This document shows positions 6,788 through 14,212 of a stretch of 22,958 nucleotides of DNA, piece by piece. The position numbers were made by a program, and so were the translations under genes. Each line of letters begins with the position of its first letter. The first letter of the stretch is position 1. The stretch comes from Pontiellaceae bacterium (lineage in GTDB: Bacteria > Verrucomicrobiota > Kiritimatiellia > Kiritimatiellales > Tichowtungiaceae), in NCBI GenBank assembly GCA_029934215.1, contig JAOZMR010000009.1, positions 1 through 22,958 of the forward strand. Reading direction: 5' to 3'. The notes under the pieces are model-generated. The model saw only the letters and a list, made by a program, of their open reading frames with translations, was not told the DNA's origin and ran no database searches.

Positions 6788-9241
6788 ATGCCAAAGAATC
6801 AAGTTGTTTGTCCCAAAGAGACCCGTAAAGCGGGCGAGATTACCTTTCAGCCCATTCCGGTGATGCAGTACAAATCGGACTATAAAGCTGAAGTCGAAAA
6901 GTACGGTGTCGATCGTCTGAAAAAGATGTATTACGACATGCTCGTTATTCGTGAATTCGAAACGATGCTGAACCAAATCAAGGTGCAGGGTTCCTACGAA
7001 GGAATGGAATATAACCACCCCGGTCCGGCCCATCTTTCGATTGGTCAGGAAGCCGCCGCCGTTGGGCAGGCGGTTCACCTCACCACCGAAGATTACATCT
7101 TCGGTTCGCACCGCTCGCATGGTGAAATCCTCGCGAAATGTTTGTCAGCCGTTTCTAAGCTCGACGACGATCAGCTCACCAAAATCATGGAAGAGTTTTT
7201 TGATGGCGCGACGCTGAACGTGGTCAAGGATGGCTCGCACGAAACGGTCGAAGATCTCGCTGAGGACTTTGTTCTCTACGGAACGCTCGCCGAAGTTTTT
7301 GCTCGTCAAAATGGTTTCAATAAAGGACTCGGCGGCTCAATGCATGCCTTCTTTATTCCGTTTGGCTCCATGCCCAATAATGCACTTGTCGGTGGCTCCG
7401 GCGATGTGTCCGTCGGTGCGGCCATGTTCAAGCTGATCAACCGCAAACCCGGAATCGTCATCGCGAATATCGGCGATGCCTCCCTCGGTTGCGGCCCGGT
7501 TTGGGAAGGGTTCTGGGTTGCGGCGATGGATCAATATCGCGAGCTGTGGGACGATGAATTTGGTTCCCCACCTGTTTTGTTCAACATCATGAACAATCAC
7601 TACGGAATGGGCGGACAGACCAAAGGCGAAACGATGGGCTACGATATGGTCGCTCGTATTGGCGCGGGGATCAACCCCGAACAGATGCACTCCGAGCGCG
7701 TCGATGGCTACAACCCGCTCGCCGTCGCTGATGCCACCGAGCGTCAGAAAGAAAAATTGCTAGCGGGCAAAGGCCCTGCGCTTCTCGATGTGGTGACCTA
7801 CCGTATTTCCGGTCACTCCCCGTCCGACGCCTCTTCGTATCGCTCGAAAGAAGAAGTGGAGAGCTGGGAAAACGCAGACTGCATCAAGGAATTCGGCGAA
7901 TACCTCATTAGCAACGGCGCGATGACTCAGGACGATGCGGACGCACTGAAAGCCAAGGTTGTGGCGAAGGTGTGCAAAGCGATGAAGCTTTCGATCGACG
8001 AATCGGTTTCGGCGTACTCCGACATCAATCTGATCGAAGACGTGATGTTCTCCAACGGCAAGGTCGAAAAGTTTGATGACCGCGAGCCGGAAGTTCTGGA
8101 AAAACTCGAAGACAACGCCCGCGTTCAAAAACTGAAACGCAAACAGCGCTACGCTTTCGATGAAAATGGAAAAGCTTATTCCGCCAACAAGCTCTACACC
8201 TATCGCGATGGAATCTTTGAAGCGATGGCTCACCGCTTCTACACCGACCCAACGATGATTGCGTACGGCGAAGAAAATCGCGACTGGGGTGGGGCGTTTG
8301 CCTGTTATAACGGACTCACCGAAGCCATTCCGTACCATCGCTTGTTCAACTCGCCCATCTCCGAAGGCGCGATTGTTGGAACGGCATGCGGATATGCACT
8401 CAGCGGCGGACGCGTCTGCGTCGAGCTGATGTACTGCGACTTTATGGGCCGTGCCGGTGACGAAATTTTCAACCAGATTTCCAAATGGCAATCCATGTCC
8501 GCTGGTATTCTGAAAATGCCACTGGTTCTCCGCGTTTCTGTCGGAAACAAATATGGCGCGCAGCATTCGCAGGACTGGGCCGCAATGGTCGCTCACATTC
8601 CGGGGCTGAAAGTCTATTACCCCGCCACAACCTGCGACGCAAAAGGGATGCTCAATCTCGCGCTGGCAGGAACCGATCCCGTCATCTTCTTCGAATCGCA
8701 GAAAACCTACGGAGTGGGCGAACTGTTCGAAAAAGACGGTGTGCCGGAAGGGTACTACGAAACCGAAGAGGGCGAACCTGCCGTTCGCGTTGAAGGAACC
8801 GATCTCACGCTCATTACGCTCGGCCCAGTTCTCTACAGCGGCATGAAAGTCGTTGATGAAATGAAAGCCAAATACGGCATGAACGTCGAACTGATCGACC
8901 TACGTTTCGTCAACCCGCTCAACTACGACAAAATCGTCGAGTCCGTCAAAAAGACCGGACGTGTCGTACTCGCATCTGACTCCGTTGAACGCGGAAGCGC
9001 GCTCCACAACATTGCCGCCAATATCACGACGCTTTGCTTCGACCAGCTCGACGCGCCGCCCGTGGTCATCGGTGCGAAAAATTGGATCTCGCCCGCCGCC
9101 GAAATGGAAACCGATTACTTCCCGCAACCGGAATGGATCATCGATGCAATCCACGAGCGCATTCTTCCGCTGCCGGGACACGTGCCGACGCACAATTACA
9201 CCACCGGTGAAATGCTCCGCATTGCACGTAAAGGCGTGTAG
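6788..9241 (+). CDS. Fused alpha-beta E1 of a thiamine-diphosphate 2-oxoacid dehydrogenase
   Basis: An 817-residue fusion of E1 alpha (about 45-440) and E1 beta (about 467-817). It decarboxylates the 2-oxo substrate and acylates E2. The alpha part shows MLVIREFETML, SIGQEA, a GGSMH motif and the ThDP/Mg motif starting GDAS (229) and ending IMNN (269-270). The spacing between GDA and NN is about ten residues longer than usual, and GDG is GDA. About 50 extra residues lie between SHRSHGE and GGSMH. The beta part shows AYGEENRDWGG, NSPISEGAIVGTACGYA, SQDWAAMVAHIPGLKV and LIDLRFVNPL. ATG 6788 follows AAAAAAGGAG; an in-frame TTG at 6752 is less likely. Fused E1 proteins are also known in branched-chain and acetoin-like complexes, so substrate is open. 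It is separated from its E2/E3 by the accessory block. Confidence 0.9.
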   Translation: MPKNQVVCPKETRKAGEITFQPIPVMQYKSDYKAEVEKYGVDRLKKMYYDMLVIREFETMLNQIKVQGSYEGMEYNHPGPAHLSIGQEAAAVGQAVHLTTEDYIFGSHRSHGEILAKCLSAVSKLDDDQLTKIMEEFFDGATLNVVKDGSHETVEDLAEDFVLYGTLAEVFARQNGFNKGLGGSMHAFFIPFGSMPNNALVGGSGDVSVGAAMFKLINRKPGIVIANIGDASLGCGPVWEGFWVAAMDQYRELWDDEFGSPPVLFNIMNNHYGMGGQTKGETMGYDMVARIGAGINPEQMHSERVDGYNPLAVADATERQKEKLLAGKGPALLDVVTYRISGHSPSDASSYRSKEEVESWENADCIKEFGEYLISNGAMTQDDADALKAKVVAKVCKAMKLSIDESVSAYSDINLIEDVMFSNGKVEKFDDREPEVLEKLEDNARVQKLKRKQRYAFDENGKAYSANKLYTYRDGIFEAMAHRFYTDPTMIAYGEENRDWGGAFACYNGLTEAIPYHRLFNSPISEGAIVGTACGYALSGGRVCVELMYCDFMGRAGDEIFNQISKWQSMSAGILKMPLVLRVSVGNKYGAQHSQDWAAMVAHIPGLKVYYPATTCDAKGMLNLALAGTDPVIFFESQKTYGVGELFEKDGVPEGYYETEEGEPAVRVEGTDLTLITLGPVLYSGMKVVDEMKAKYGMNVELIDLRFVNPLNYDKIVESVKKTGRVVLASDSVERGSALHNIAANITTLCFDQLDAPPVVIGAKNWISPAAEMETDYFPQPEWIIDAIHERILPLPGHVPTHNYTTGEMLRIARKGV

Positions 9242-9261
9242 GGGCGACATGGATGTCGCCC
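9242..9261 (+). promoter_or_regulatory. Intercistronic hairpin between E1 and the PHP gene
   Basis: GGGCGACAT (9242-9250) and ATGTCGCCC (9253-9261) form a perfect 9-bp inverted repeat around two bases, starting right after the E1 stop codon. There is no U-tract. The PHP ribosome-binding site GGGAGGA follows at 9266-9272, so the hairpin may limit translation of the next gene or mark an mRNA processing point. Confidence 0.55.
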
Positions 9262-9278
9262 GAACGGGAGGAAATATC

Positions 9279-10484
9279 ATGAAAGAAATTAACAACCACG
9301 TCCACTCGACTTACTCATTCAGCCCCTACGCTCCAGCGGATATTCCCGCCAAGGCGCAAGAGGCTGGGCTGGGAACGGTCGGGATTATGGATCACGATTC
9401 CGTCTCCGGATGCGCCGAGTTTCTCGACGCCGCCAAGAAAATTGGAATGGCGGCGACCGCCGGCTGCGAGATTCGGGTCAATATGACCGGCACGATTGTT
9501 GAAGGCCGCAAAATCAACAATCCGGATGAGCCGAATGTCGCGTACATCGCGTTTCACGGGATTCCGCGAAGTCAGTTTGGAGCCGTGACTGAGTTTTTGA
9601 AACCGATTCACGACGCACGCATTGCGCGTGACCGCAAAGAGGTTGAAAAGCTCAACGCCGTGCTCGCCGAGCGCGGCGCACCGACGCTCGATTTCGATGC
9701 GGACGTGCTGGCCATCTCCGAGGCGGCGAATGGCGGATCGGTTACGGAGCGTCATATTTTGTACGCACTGTCGCTCAAGCTGATTGCGGCGTACGGAAAG
9801 GGCGAGGGCGTTGTTTCGTTTGTGGAGCAGAAAATGGGGATTCCAATGGTTGGAAAACTCAAAGAAATGCTGCTCGATCTGGATAACCCGCACTACGCCT
9901 ACGACCTGCTCGGAGTCTTCAAAGCGTCGCTCGTTCCGAAGTTTTTCATTCTGTCTGGCGAAGAGGAGTGCATCAACGTTCAGACCGCAGTGGACTTCGC
10001 GAACTCCATCGGTGCCATTCCGGTGTTCGCTTATCTCGGCGATGTTGGCGAATCACCGACCGGCGACAAAAAAGCCGAAAAGTTTGAAGATGACTATCTC
10101 GACGAACTGATTCCTGAATTGAAGCGGATTGGATTTAAAGCGATTACCTACATGCCACCGCGCAACACCAAAGAGCAGTTGCTTCGGTTGCAGAAGTTGT
10201 GTCGCGATAACGAGCTGATGGAAATCAGCGGCGTGGACATCAATAGCTCGCGCCAGAGTTTCAACTGTCCGATTTTGCTCGAGCCGGAGTTTTGTCATTT
10301 GGCGGATGCGGCGTACGCGCTCATTGCACACGAAAAGCTGGCATCCGAAGTTCCAAACCTTGGAATGTTTCATCCAGAAAACCCCAGGAGTTTCCAAACC
10401 TTGGAAGAACGAATCGAATTTTATTCAGACATTGGAAAACGCATGGACCACACCCAGCCTGAAAAGGGAGTTGAACTAATATGA
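9279..10484 (+). CDS. PHP-domain metal-dependent phosphoesterase-like protein
   Basis: A 401-residue protein with an N-terminal PHP metal site: NHVHST (H7, H9), GIMDHDSVSG (D38, H39), GCEIRV (E64) and AFHGIP (H93), in the usual order. The C-terminal half keeps a further candidate ligand in EISGVDINSSR. The segment about 95-260 is an insertion relative to minimal PHP phosphatases. PHP proteins hydrolyse phosphate esters such as histidinol phosphate and nucleotides. In this operon a sugar-phosphate or pathway intermediate is the natural guess, but it is inference. The stop TGA overlaps the next ATG by four bases, so it is coupled to the SDR gene. Three exact copies of the TTCCAA-N3-TTGGAA palindrome lie inside the gene. 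Confidence 0.85.
   Translation: MKEINNHVHSTYSFSPYAPADIPAKAQEAGLGTVGIMDHDSVSGCAEFLDAAKKIGMAATAGCEIRVNMTGTIVEGRKINNPDEPNVAYIAFHGIPRSQFGAVTEFLKPIHDARIARDRKEVEKLNAVLAERGAPTLDFDADVLAISEAANGGSVTERHILYALSLKLIAAYGKGEGVVSFVEQKMGIPMVGKLKEMLLDLDNPHYAYDLLGVFKASLVPKFFILSGEEECINVQTAVDFANSIGAIPVFAYLGDVGESPTGDKKAEKFEDDYLDELIPELKRIGFKAITYMPPRNTKEQLLRLQKLCRDNELMEISGVDINSSRQSFNCPILLEPEFCHLADAAYALIAHEKLASEVPNLGMFHPENPRSFQTLEERIEFYSDIGKRMDHTQPEKGVELI
9841..9855. repeat. TTCCAA-N3-TTGGAA palindrome, copy 2 (in PHP gene)
   Basis: TTCCAATGGTTGGAA, translated within IPMVGK. Same core as the copy at 12914. Confidence 0.85.
10351..10365. repeat. TTCCAA-N3-TTGGAA palindrome, copy 3 (in PHP gene)
   Basis: TTCCAAACCTTGGAA, translated within VPNLGM, 41 bp centre to centre from the next copy. 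Confidence 0.85.
10392..10406. repeat. TTCCAA-N3-TTGGAA palindrome, copy 4 (in PHP gene)
   Basis: TTCCAAACCTTGGAA, translated as FQTLE in a different frame from copy 3, 75 bp before the SDR start. Confidence 0.85.
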
Positions 10485-11554
10485 AAGCACTAGAAATTGC
10501 TCCGCTGTTGCGCGGACTTACATTTGATGGAGAGAAGGGCGATATCGTCGTCTTTAAGGAAACGATCGAAAACGCAGATCTCACCTGCACTGCAGAGGAA
10601 CTCGACGCCAAGTATCAAATCGGCGTGCGCTCGGTGAGCGTTGACGGTGTCGGCGGGTTTTTGCTCGGCGAAGATTATGACGATGCGGTCAATGGAACGT
10701 CCAATGTTCGGAAGATTTACGGCCGCGCTGCGGTTGCGAATAATAAAGTGTGCGTCGTGACCGGCGGTGCGCAGGGCTTCGGCGAGGGAATCGTTCGTGA
10801 GTTGGTTAAAAACGGCGCGATCGTTTTTATCGCCGACATGAACGTGGATGGCGCGAAGAAGCTGGCCGGTGAGCTGAATAAACAGGCTGGGCGCACGGTT
10901 GCTTTTGGCGTGGCAGTGAACGTCACCGACGAGGAATCCGTGAAGGCGATGATGGACGAGATCGTTCTGACCGTTGGCGGAATCGATCTGTTTGTCAGTA
11001 ATGCGGGCGTGCTCAAAGCGGGCAGTGTGAAAGAGATGACTCTGAAGGATTTTGAGTTTGTCACCGATGTGAATTACATCGGGTTTTTCCTTTGCACCAA
11101 ACATGTCGCTCCGGTGATGGAGTTGATGAATAAGCCGAGCGGAAAGTATTTCACGGATATTGTGACGATCAGCTCGAAGTCGGCGCTGGAAGGTTCCAAT
11201 AAGAATGCCGCTTATGCGGGTTCAAAGTTTGGTTCCGTCGGTCTCGTTCAAAGTTTTGCCAAAGAACTCGTTGCAGATAATACGAAGGTGAACACGGTTT
11301 GCCCGGGTAATTTTTTCGATGGACCGCTTTGGAGCGATCCAGAACGCGGACTGTTTGTGCAATACCTCAACACGGGGAAAGTGCCGGGCGCGAAGACGCT
11401 TGACGATGTGCGTTCGTTTTATGAAGCGCAAGTCCCGATGAATCGCGGATGTGATGGCGAAGACGTCACCAAAGCCATTCTCTATTCGGTGGAGCAGAAA
11501 TATGAAACAGGTCAGGCGATTCCCGTGACCGGTGGACAGGTGATGCTCAACTAG
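10481..11554 (+). CDS. Sorbitol-6-phosphate 2-dehydrogenase-like SDR with N-terminal extension
   Basis: A 357-residue protein. Residues about 88-357 are a classical SDR: cofactor motif VVTGGAQGFGEG (T93-G101), D119 after the second strand (NAD preference), NAG (174-176), catalytic serine in TISSKSA and YAGSK (Y245, K249). The C-terminal run VPMNRGCDGEDV then TGQAIPVTGGQVML matches the SrlD/GutD signature as I remember it, pointing to sorbitol-6-phosphate to fructose-6-phosphate oxidation. Residues 1-85 precede the Rossmann fold, contain an acidic GFLLGEDYDDA stretch, and match nothing I know. The ATG overlaps the PHP stop (ATGA), and the sorE-like gene follows after 42 bases. Pairing with SorE strengthens the hexitol-phosphate assignment; the real substrate could still be another polyol phosphate. 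Confidence 0.82.
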   Translation: MKALEIAPLLRGLTFDGEKGDIVVFKETIENADLTCTAEELDAKYQIGVRSVSVDGVGGFLLGEDYDDAVNGTSNVRKIYGRAAVANNKVCVVTGGAQGFGEGIVRELVKNGAIVFIADMNVDGAKKLAGELNKQAGRTVAFGVAVNVTDEESVKAMMDEIVLTVGGIDLFVSNAGVLKAGSVKEMTLKDFEFVTDVNYIGFFLCTKHVAPVMELMNKPSGKYFTDIVTISSKSALEGSNKNAAYAGSKFGSVGLVQSFAKELVADNTKVNTVCPGNFFDGPLWSDPERGLFVQYLNTGKVPGAKTLDDVRSFYEAQVPMNRGCDGEDVTKAILYSVEQKYETGQAIPVTGGQVMLN

Positions 11555-11560
11555 AAATTT

Positions 11561-11577
11561 GAAACCTGAAACCTGAA
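11561..11577. repeat. Heptamer tandem repeat GAAACCT before the sorE-like gene
   Basis: GAAACCT twice in tandem plus GAAA, flanked by AAATTT on the left and AATTT on the right, fills most of the 42-base spacer between the SDR stop and the sorE-like start. Confidence 0.55.
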
Positions 11578-11596
11578 ATTTTTAAAAAGGAAAACT

Positions 11597-12868
11597 ATGA
11601 AAACAAAAGCAGTACGACTCTATGGCGAAAACGATTTGCGACTGGAAGAGTTTGAACTTCCAGCCATCAAGGAAACAGAGATTTTAGCGAAGATTGTCTC
11701 TGACTCCCTTTGCATGTCCTCTTATAAGGCGGCCACGCAGGGCATCAAACACAAACGCGTTCCGAACAATGTCGCGGAGGAACCGATCATCATCGGTCAC
11801 GAATTCTGTGGCGAGATTGTTGAAGTGGGAGCGAAGTGGGCGGATCAATTTAAGGAGGGACAGAAATTTTCCATTCAGCCCGCGCTGGTGGATGAAAACG
11901 GTCCCGTCGGTGTTTTGTCGGCGCCTGGTTATTCTTATCAGTATGTGGGCGGAAACGCGCAACATATCGTCATTCCTGAAGAGGTGATGACCAATAATTG
12001 TCTGCTTCCGTTTGACGGCGACGCATTTTATCTCGGCTCGCTGGCTGAGCCGATGTCCTGCATTGTTGGCGGATACCACGCCAACTATCACACCACGCCC
12101 GGCTCCTATGTTCACGATATGGAAATCGTCGAAGGCGGATCGGTAGCGGTTCTCGCAGGTGTTGGTCCGATGGGACTTGGCGCCATCGATTACGCGATTC
12201 ATTGCGACCGCAAACCAGCGTTGCTTGTTGTCACCGACATCGACACCGCTCGCCTCGAACGCGCGGCCTCGATCTTCACCGTTGAAGAAGCCAAAGCCAA
12301 CGGCGTCGAACTCATCTACGTCAACACCGCCGAAGAGGGCAAAGGCGTTGACTATTTGAAATCGCTCACGCCGAATGGCGACGGTTTCAACGATGTTTTC
12401 GTTTACGCACCGGTCAAACCCGTAGTGGAGCAGGGCGATGCCATTCTCGCCTTCGACGGCTGCCTCAACTTCTTCGCCGGCCCGAGCAACGCCGAATTTA
12501 AAGCAGACTTCAATTTCTACAACGTCCATTATGCCGCGACTCACGTCGTCGGCACCAGCGGCGGAAACACCGACGACATGCTCGAATCGCTCAAAATGAT
12601 GGAAGCGGGAATGTTGAATCCGTCCACCATGATCACGCACGTCGGCGGACTCGATGCCGCGGCGGAAACCACGCTCAACCTGCCGAACATTCCCGGCGGA
12701 AAGAAATTGGTTTACACCGGAATCGCCATGCCGCTCACCGCGCTCGACGATCTGAAAGATGCCGATTGTTCGATCTGCAAAGAACTGGCAAAAATCGTTG
12801 AAGCGAATAACGGACTCTGGAGTCCAGAGGCAGAGAAATATCTCCTTGAAAACGCTCCAGCCATCTAA
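11597..12868 (+). CDS. sorE: L-sorbose-1-phosphate reductase homologue (SorE family MDR)
   Basis: A 423-residue zinc-type medium-chain dehydrogenase. SorE reduces L-sorbose-1-phosphate to sorbitol-6-phosphate. The sequence shares with enterobacterial SorE, as I recall it, the runs SDSLCMSSYK, PIIIGHEFCGEI, CLNFFAGP, THVVGTSGGNTDDM and GGKKLVYTG, and it ends at nearly the same point. Catalytic zinc ligands are likely C39, H68 and E69; the cofactor motif is AGVGPMGLGA. The lobe with four structural cysteines found in many MDRs is not seen. AAAAAGGAAAACT gives a good ribosome-binding site. Last gene of the operon: the next gene is rph after a strong hairpin. No transporter, kinase or PTS gene for sorbose or sorbitol is in the window, so the in vivo role may differ. 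Confidence 0.85.
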   Translation: MKTKAVRLYGENDLRLEEFELPAIKETEILAKIVSDSLCMSSYKAATQGIKHKRVPNNVAEEPIIIGHEFCGEIVEVGAKWADQFKEGQKFSIQPALVDENGPVGVLSAPGYSYQYVGGNAQHIVIPEEVMTNNCLLPFDGDAFYLGSLAEPMSCIVGGYHANYHTTPGSYVHDMEIVEGGSVAVLAGVGPMGLGAIDYAIHCDRKPALLVVTDIDTARLERAASIFTVEEAKANGVELIYVNTAEEGKGVDYLKSLTPNGDGFNDVFVYAPVKPVVEQGDAILAFDGCLNFFAGPSNAEFKADFNFYNVHYAATHVVGTSGGNTDDMLESLKMMEAGMLNPSTMITHVGGLDAAAETTLNLPNIPGGKKLVYTGIAMPLTALDDLKDADCSICKELAKIVEANNGLWSPEAEKYLLENAPAI

Positions 12869-12882
12869 GCCAGCAATCTGAT

Positions 12883-12939
12883 CCATTTCTCTCTTTCAAT
12901 ATCCCATACGGACTTCCAATGGTTGGAAGAGAGAGATGG
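12883..12939 (+). terminator. Large stem-loop after the sorE-like gene
   Basis: Bases 12883-12899 and 12923-12939 pair over 17 positions with two G-U wobbles (CCATTTCTCTCTTTCAA against TTGGAAGAGAGAGATGG), leaving a 23-base loop. It lies 15 bases beyond the sorE stop and ends the polyol operon. No U-run follows, so it may be an RNA end-protection hairpin or a factor-dependent terminator and not a classic intrinsic one. The right arm overlaps a palindrome copy. Confidence 0.55.
12914..12928. repeat. TTCCAA-N3-TTGGAA palindrome, copy 5 (intergenic)
   Basis: TTCCAATGGTTGGAA between sorE and rph; its right half forms part of the large stem-loop, so two alternative RNA folds compete. Confidence 0.85.
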
Positions 12940-12971
12940 CATTTCCGATTGAAAGAAAATGGTTACAACCC

Positions 12972-12999
12972 TTGCAATCAGAGAGCCGTTTAGCATAAT
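12972..12999 (+). promoter_or_regulatory. Possible sigma70-type promoter for rph
   Basis: TTGCAA (12972-12977) and CATAAT (12994-12999) are separated by 16 bases. They match the consensus at four and five of six positions. Transcription would start near 13006, between the operon-end hairpin and the rph start. It would rule out an rph start at the in-frame ATG 12959. Confidence 0.35.
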
Positions 13000-13069
13000 C
13001 AGAGACCTTATGAGAAAAAACCATTTTAGCCAAATCAGTAACGGCATCAACCTTGAGGAGTTTATTAAA

Positions 13070-13783
13070 GTGATCAAAAAAAGACATGACGGACGGGCAC
13101 CCGATGAATTGCGCCCTGTGAAGTTTACCCCAGATTTTACCATCAATGCTAAAGCTTCAGTGCTTGTTGAGATGGGTAATACAAAAGTGATTTGTGCGGT
13201 TAGCGTGGATGAAAGTGTTCCTCCGTGGATGCGGCGCGATAAGGTTCCAGGCGGATGGCTTACCTGTGAATACGGGATGCTACCGAGTGCCACGTCTGAT
13301 CGTTTCCGCCGTGAAACGGGGCGAGTTAGCGGGCGTACGATGGAGATTCAGCGATTGATTGGGCGTGCGTTGCGTGCTGTGGTCGATTTGAAAAAACTCG
13401 GGAAACGTCAGCTCACGATCGATTGCGATGTCATACAGGCGGACGGCGGAACTCGCACGGCGTCGATCACTGGAGCGTATGTTGCCTTGCGTATGGCTGT
13501 GGATCGTTTGATGGAGTCTGGGTTGCTTAAAGAGGATCCTATTAAAGAGGCGATTGCAGCGATTAGCGTGGGTATTTATGAGGGAACCCCGGTTCTCGAT
13601 CTCAATTATGTTGAAGATTCCGATGCTGAGGTTGATATGAATGTTGTTATGACTGCCTCTGGCCGTATGGTTGAAGTGCAGGGGACTGCCGAGGCTGAAC
13701 CCTTCACAAAAGAGGAGATGGCGCAAATGATGGAGCTCGCAGAGAAGGGGATCAACGAGCTGTTTGAGAAGCAAAAGGGCTAA
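13070..13783 (+). CDS. rph: Ribonuclease PH
   Basis: Phosphorolytic 3'-5' exoribonuclease that trims tRNA 3' ends. Motifs include DGRAPDELRPV at the start, RRDKVPGGWLTCEYGMLPSA, RFRRETGRVSGRTMEIQRL with the conserved arginines, and DCDVIQADGGTRTASITGA, followed by LDLNYVEDSDAEVDMNVVM and QGTAEAEPF. I start at GTG 13070: GAGGAG at 13055-13060 precedes it by nine bases, and the result is 237 residues, the normal family length. In-frame ATGs at 12959 and 13010 would add 37 or 20 residues that resemble nothing in the family, but they cannot be excluded. It is unrelated in function to the polyol operon upstream. Confidence 0.9.
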   Translation: MIKKRHDGRAPDELRPVKFTPDFTINAKASVLVEMGNTKVICAVSVDESVPPWMRRDKVPGGWLTCEYGMLPSATSDRFRRETGRVSGRTMEIQRLIGRALRAVVDLKKLGKRQLTIDCDVIQADGGTRTASITGAYVALRMAVDRLMESGLLKEDPIKEAIAAISVGIYEGTPVLDLNYVEDSDAEVDMNVVMTASGRMVEVQGTAEAEPFTKEEMAQMMELAEKGINELFEKQKG

Positions 13784-13793
13784 AAAGGGTTGT

Positions 13794-13812
13794 GGAGTGG
13801 TTTTGCCACTCC
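13794..13812. terminator. Hairpin between convergent rph and membrane-protein genes
   Basis: GGAGTGG (13794-13800) and CCACTCC (13806-13812) form a 7-bp stem around TTTTG, extendable by wobble pairs. It lies in the 34-base gap between the convergent stops. On the minus strand a T-run follows seven bases later. It probably serves both genes. Confidence 0.5.
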
Positions 13813-13817
13813 GCGAT

Positions 13818-14141
13818 TTAAATCGCCAGCAACCCAGTTAGTTGGAGGATAAAGAGAATCGTGCAAACTGCGCACAGTCCCATTGAACAAATCGGCAATG
13901 GGCTTTGGTCCTCTTTTCGACGCAGTATTTTTAGCCACGTCGCCAGAGCGGCGAGCAAAAAGGTGAAAAAAAGCACACCCAGAAAGGCGACTTGATTTTT
14001 ACCGGAATCCGGCGCACGCGAACCTGCTGGGCCAACCAGCGGCAAAAGCATGCATGTGAAAAAGAAAAGAAGGCCTGACATCACGGTCAGAACGCTTCCA
14101 GCGGTCGACGTTTGGAAATATTTTAGTAGGGACTTATTCAT
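13818..14141 (-). CDS. Small three-helix membrane protein, unknown function
   Basis: The only convincing minus-strand gene: 107 residues with three hydrophobic segments, about 16-37 (VLTVMSGLLFFFTCMLLPLV), 51-71 (VAFLGVLFFTFLLAALATWL) and 84-107 (reaching the C terminus). Loops are charged, with KILRRKEDQSP between helices two and three, which suits an inner-membrane protein. No family recognised. It fits snugly between the rph terminator and the divergent uvrA promoter region. The antisense frames are not rph- or uvrA-like, which supports it as real. The ribosome-binding site is weak (AAAAGA). Confidence 0.65.
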   Translation of the reverse strand: MNKSLLKYFQTSTAGSVLTVMSGLLFFFTCMLLPLVGPAGSRAPDSGKNQVAFLGVLFFTFLLAALATWLKILRRKEDQSPLPICSMGLCAVCTILFILQLTGLLAI

Positions 14142-14156
14142 AGCGGTCTTTTATAG

Positions 14157-14171
14157 TTCCAATCGTTGGAA
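14157..14171. repeat. TTCCAA-N3-TTGGAA palindrome, copy 6 (divergent uvrA spacer)
   Basis: TTCCAATCGTTGGAA, 16 bases upstream of the minus-strand membrane-protein start. Confidence 0.85.
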
Positions 14172-14187
14172 AAATACAGACTGTTTT

Positions 14188-14202
14188 TTCCAATGATTGG
14201 AA
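14188..14202. repeat. TTCCAA-N3-TTGGAA palindrome, copy 7 (divergent uvrA spacer)
   Basis: TTCCAATGATTGGAA, 31 bp centre to centre from copy 6. Its right end (GGAA) lies ten bases before the uvrA ATG, where the ribosome-binding site should be, so folding or protein binding here could block uvrA translation or transcription. Confidence 0.85.
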
Positions 14203-14212
14203 AAAAATAATT

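Noticed and set aside
11642..11663. CTGGAAG...CTTCCAG inverted repeat near the start of sorE
   Set aside because: Short arms and an eight-base loop; weak, and explained by coding of LEEFELPA.
11684..12886. Minus-strand open frame (400 codons) opposite the sorE-like gene
   Set aside because: Antisense shadow of a well-conserved enzyme; no motifs and no ribosome-binding site.
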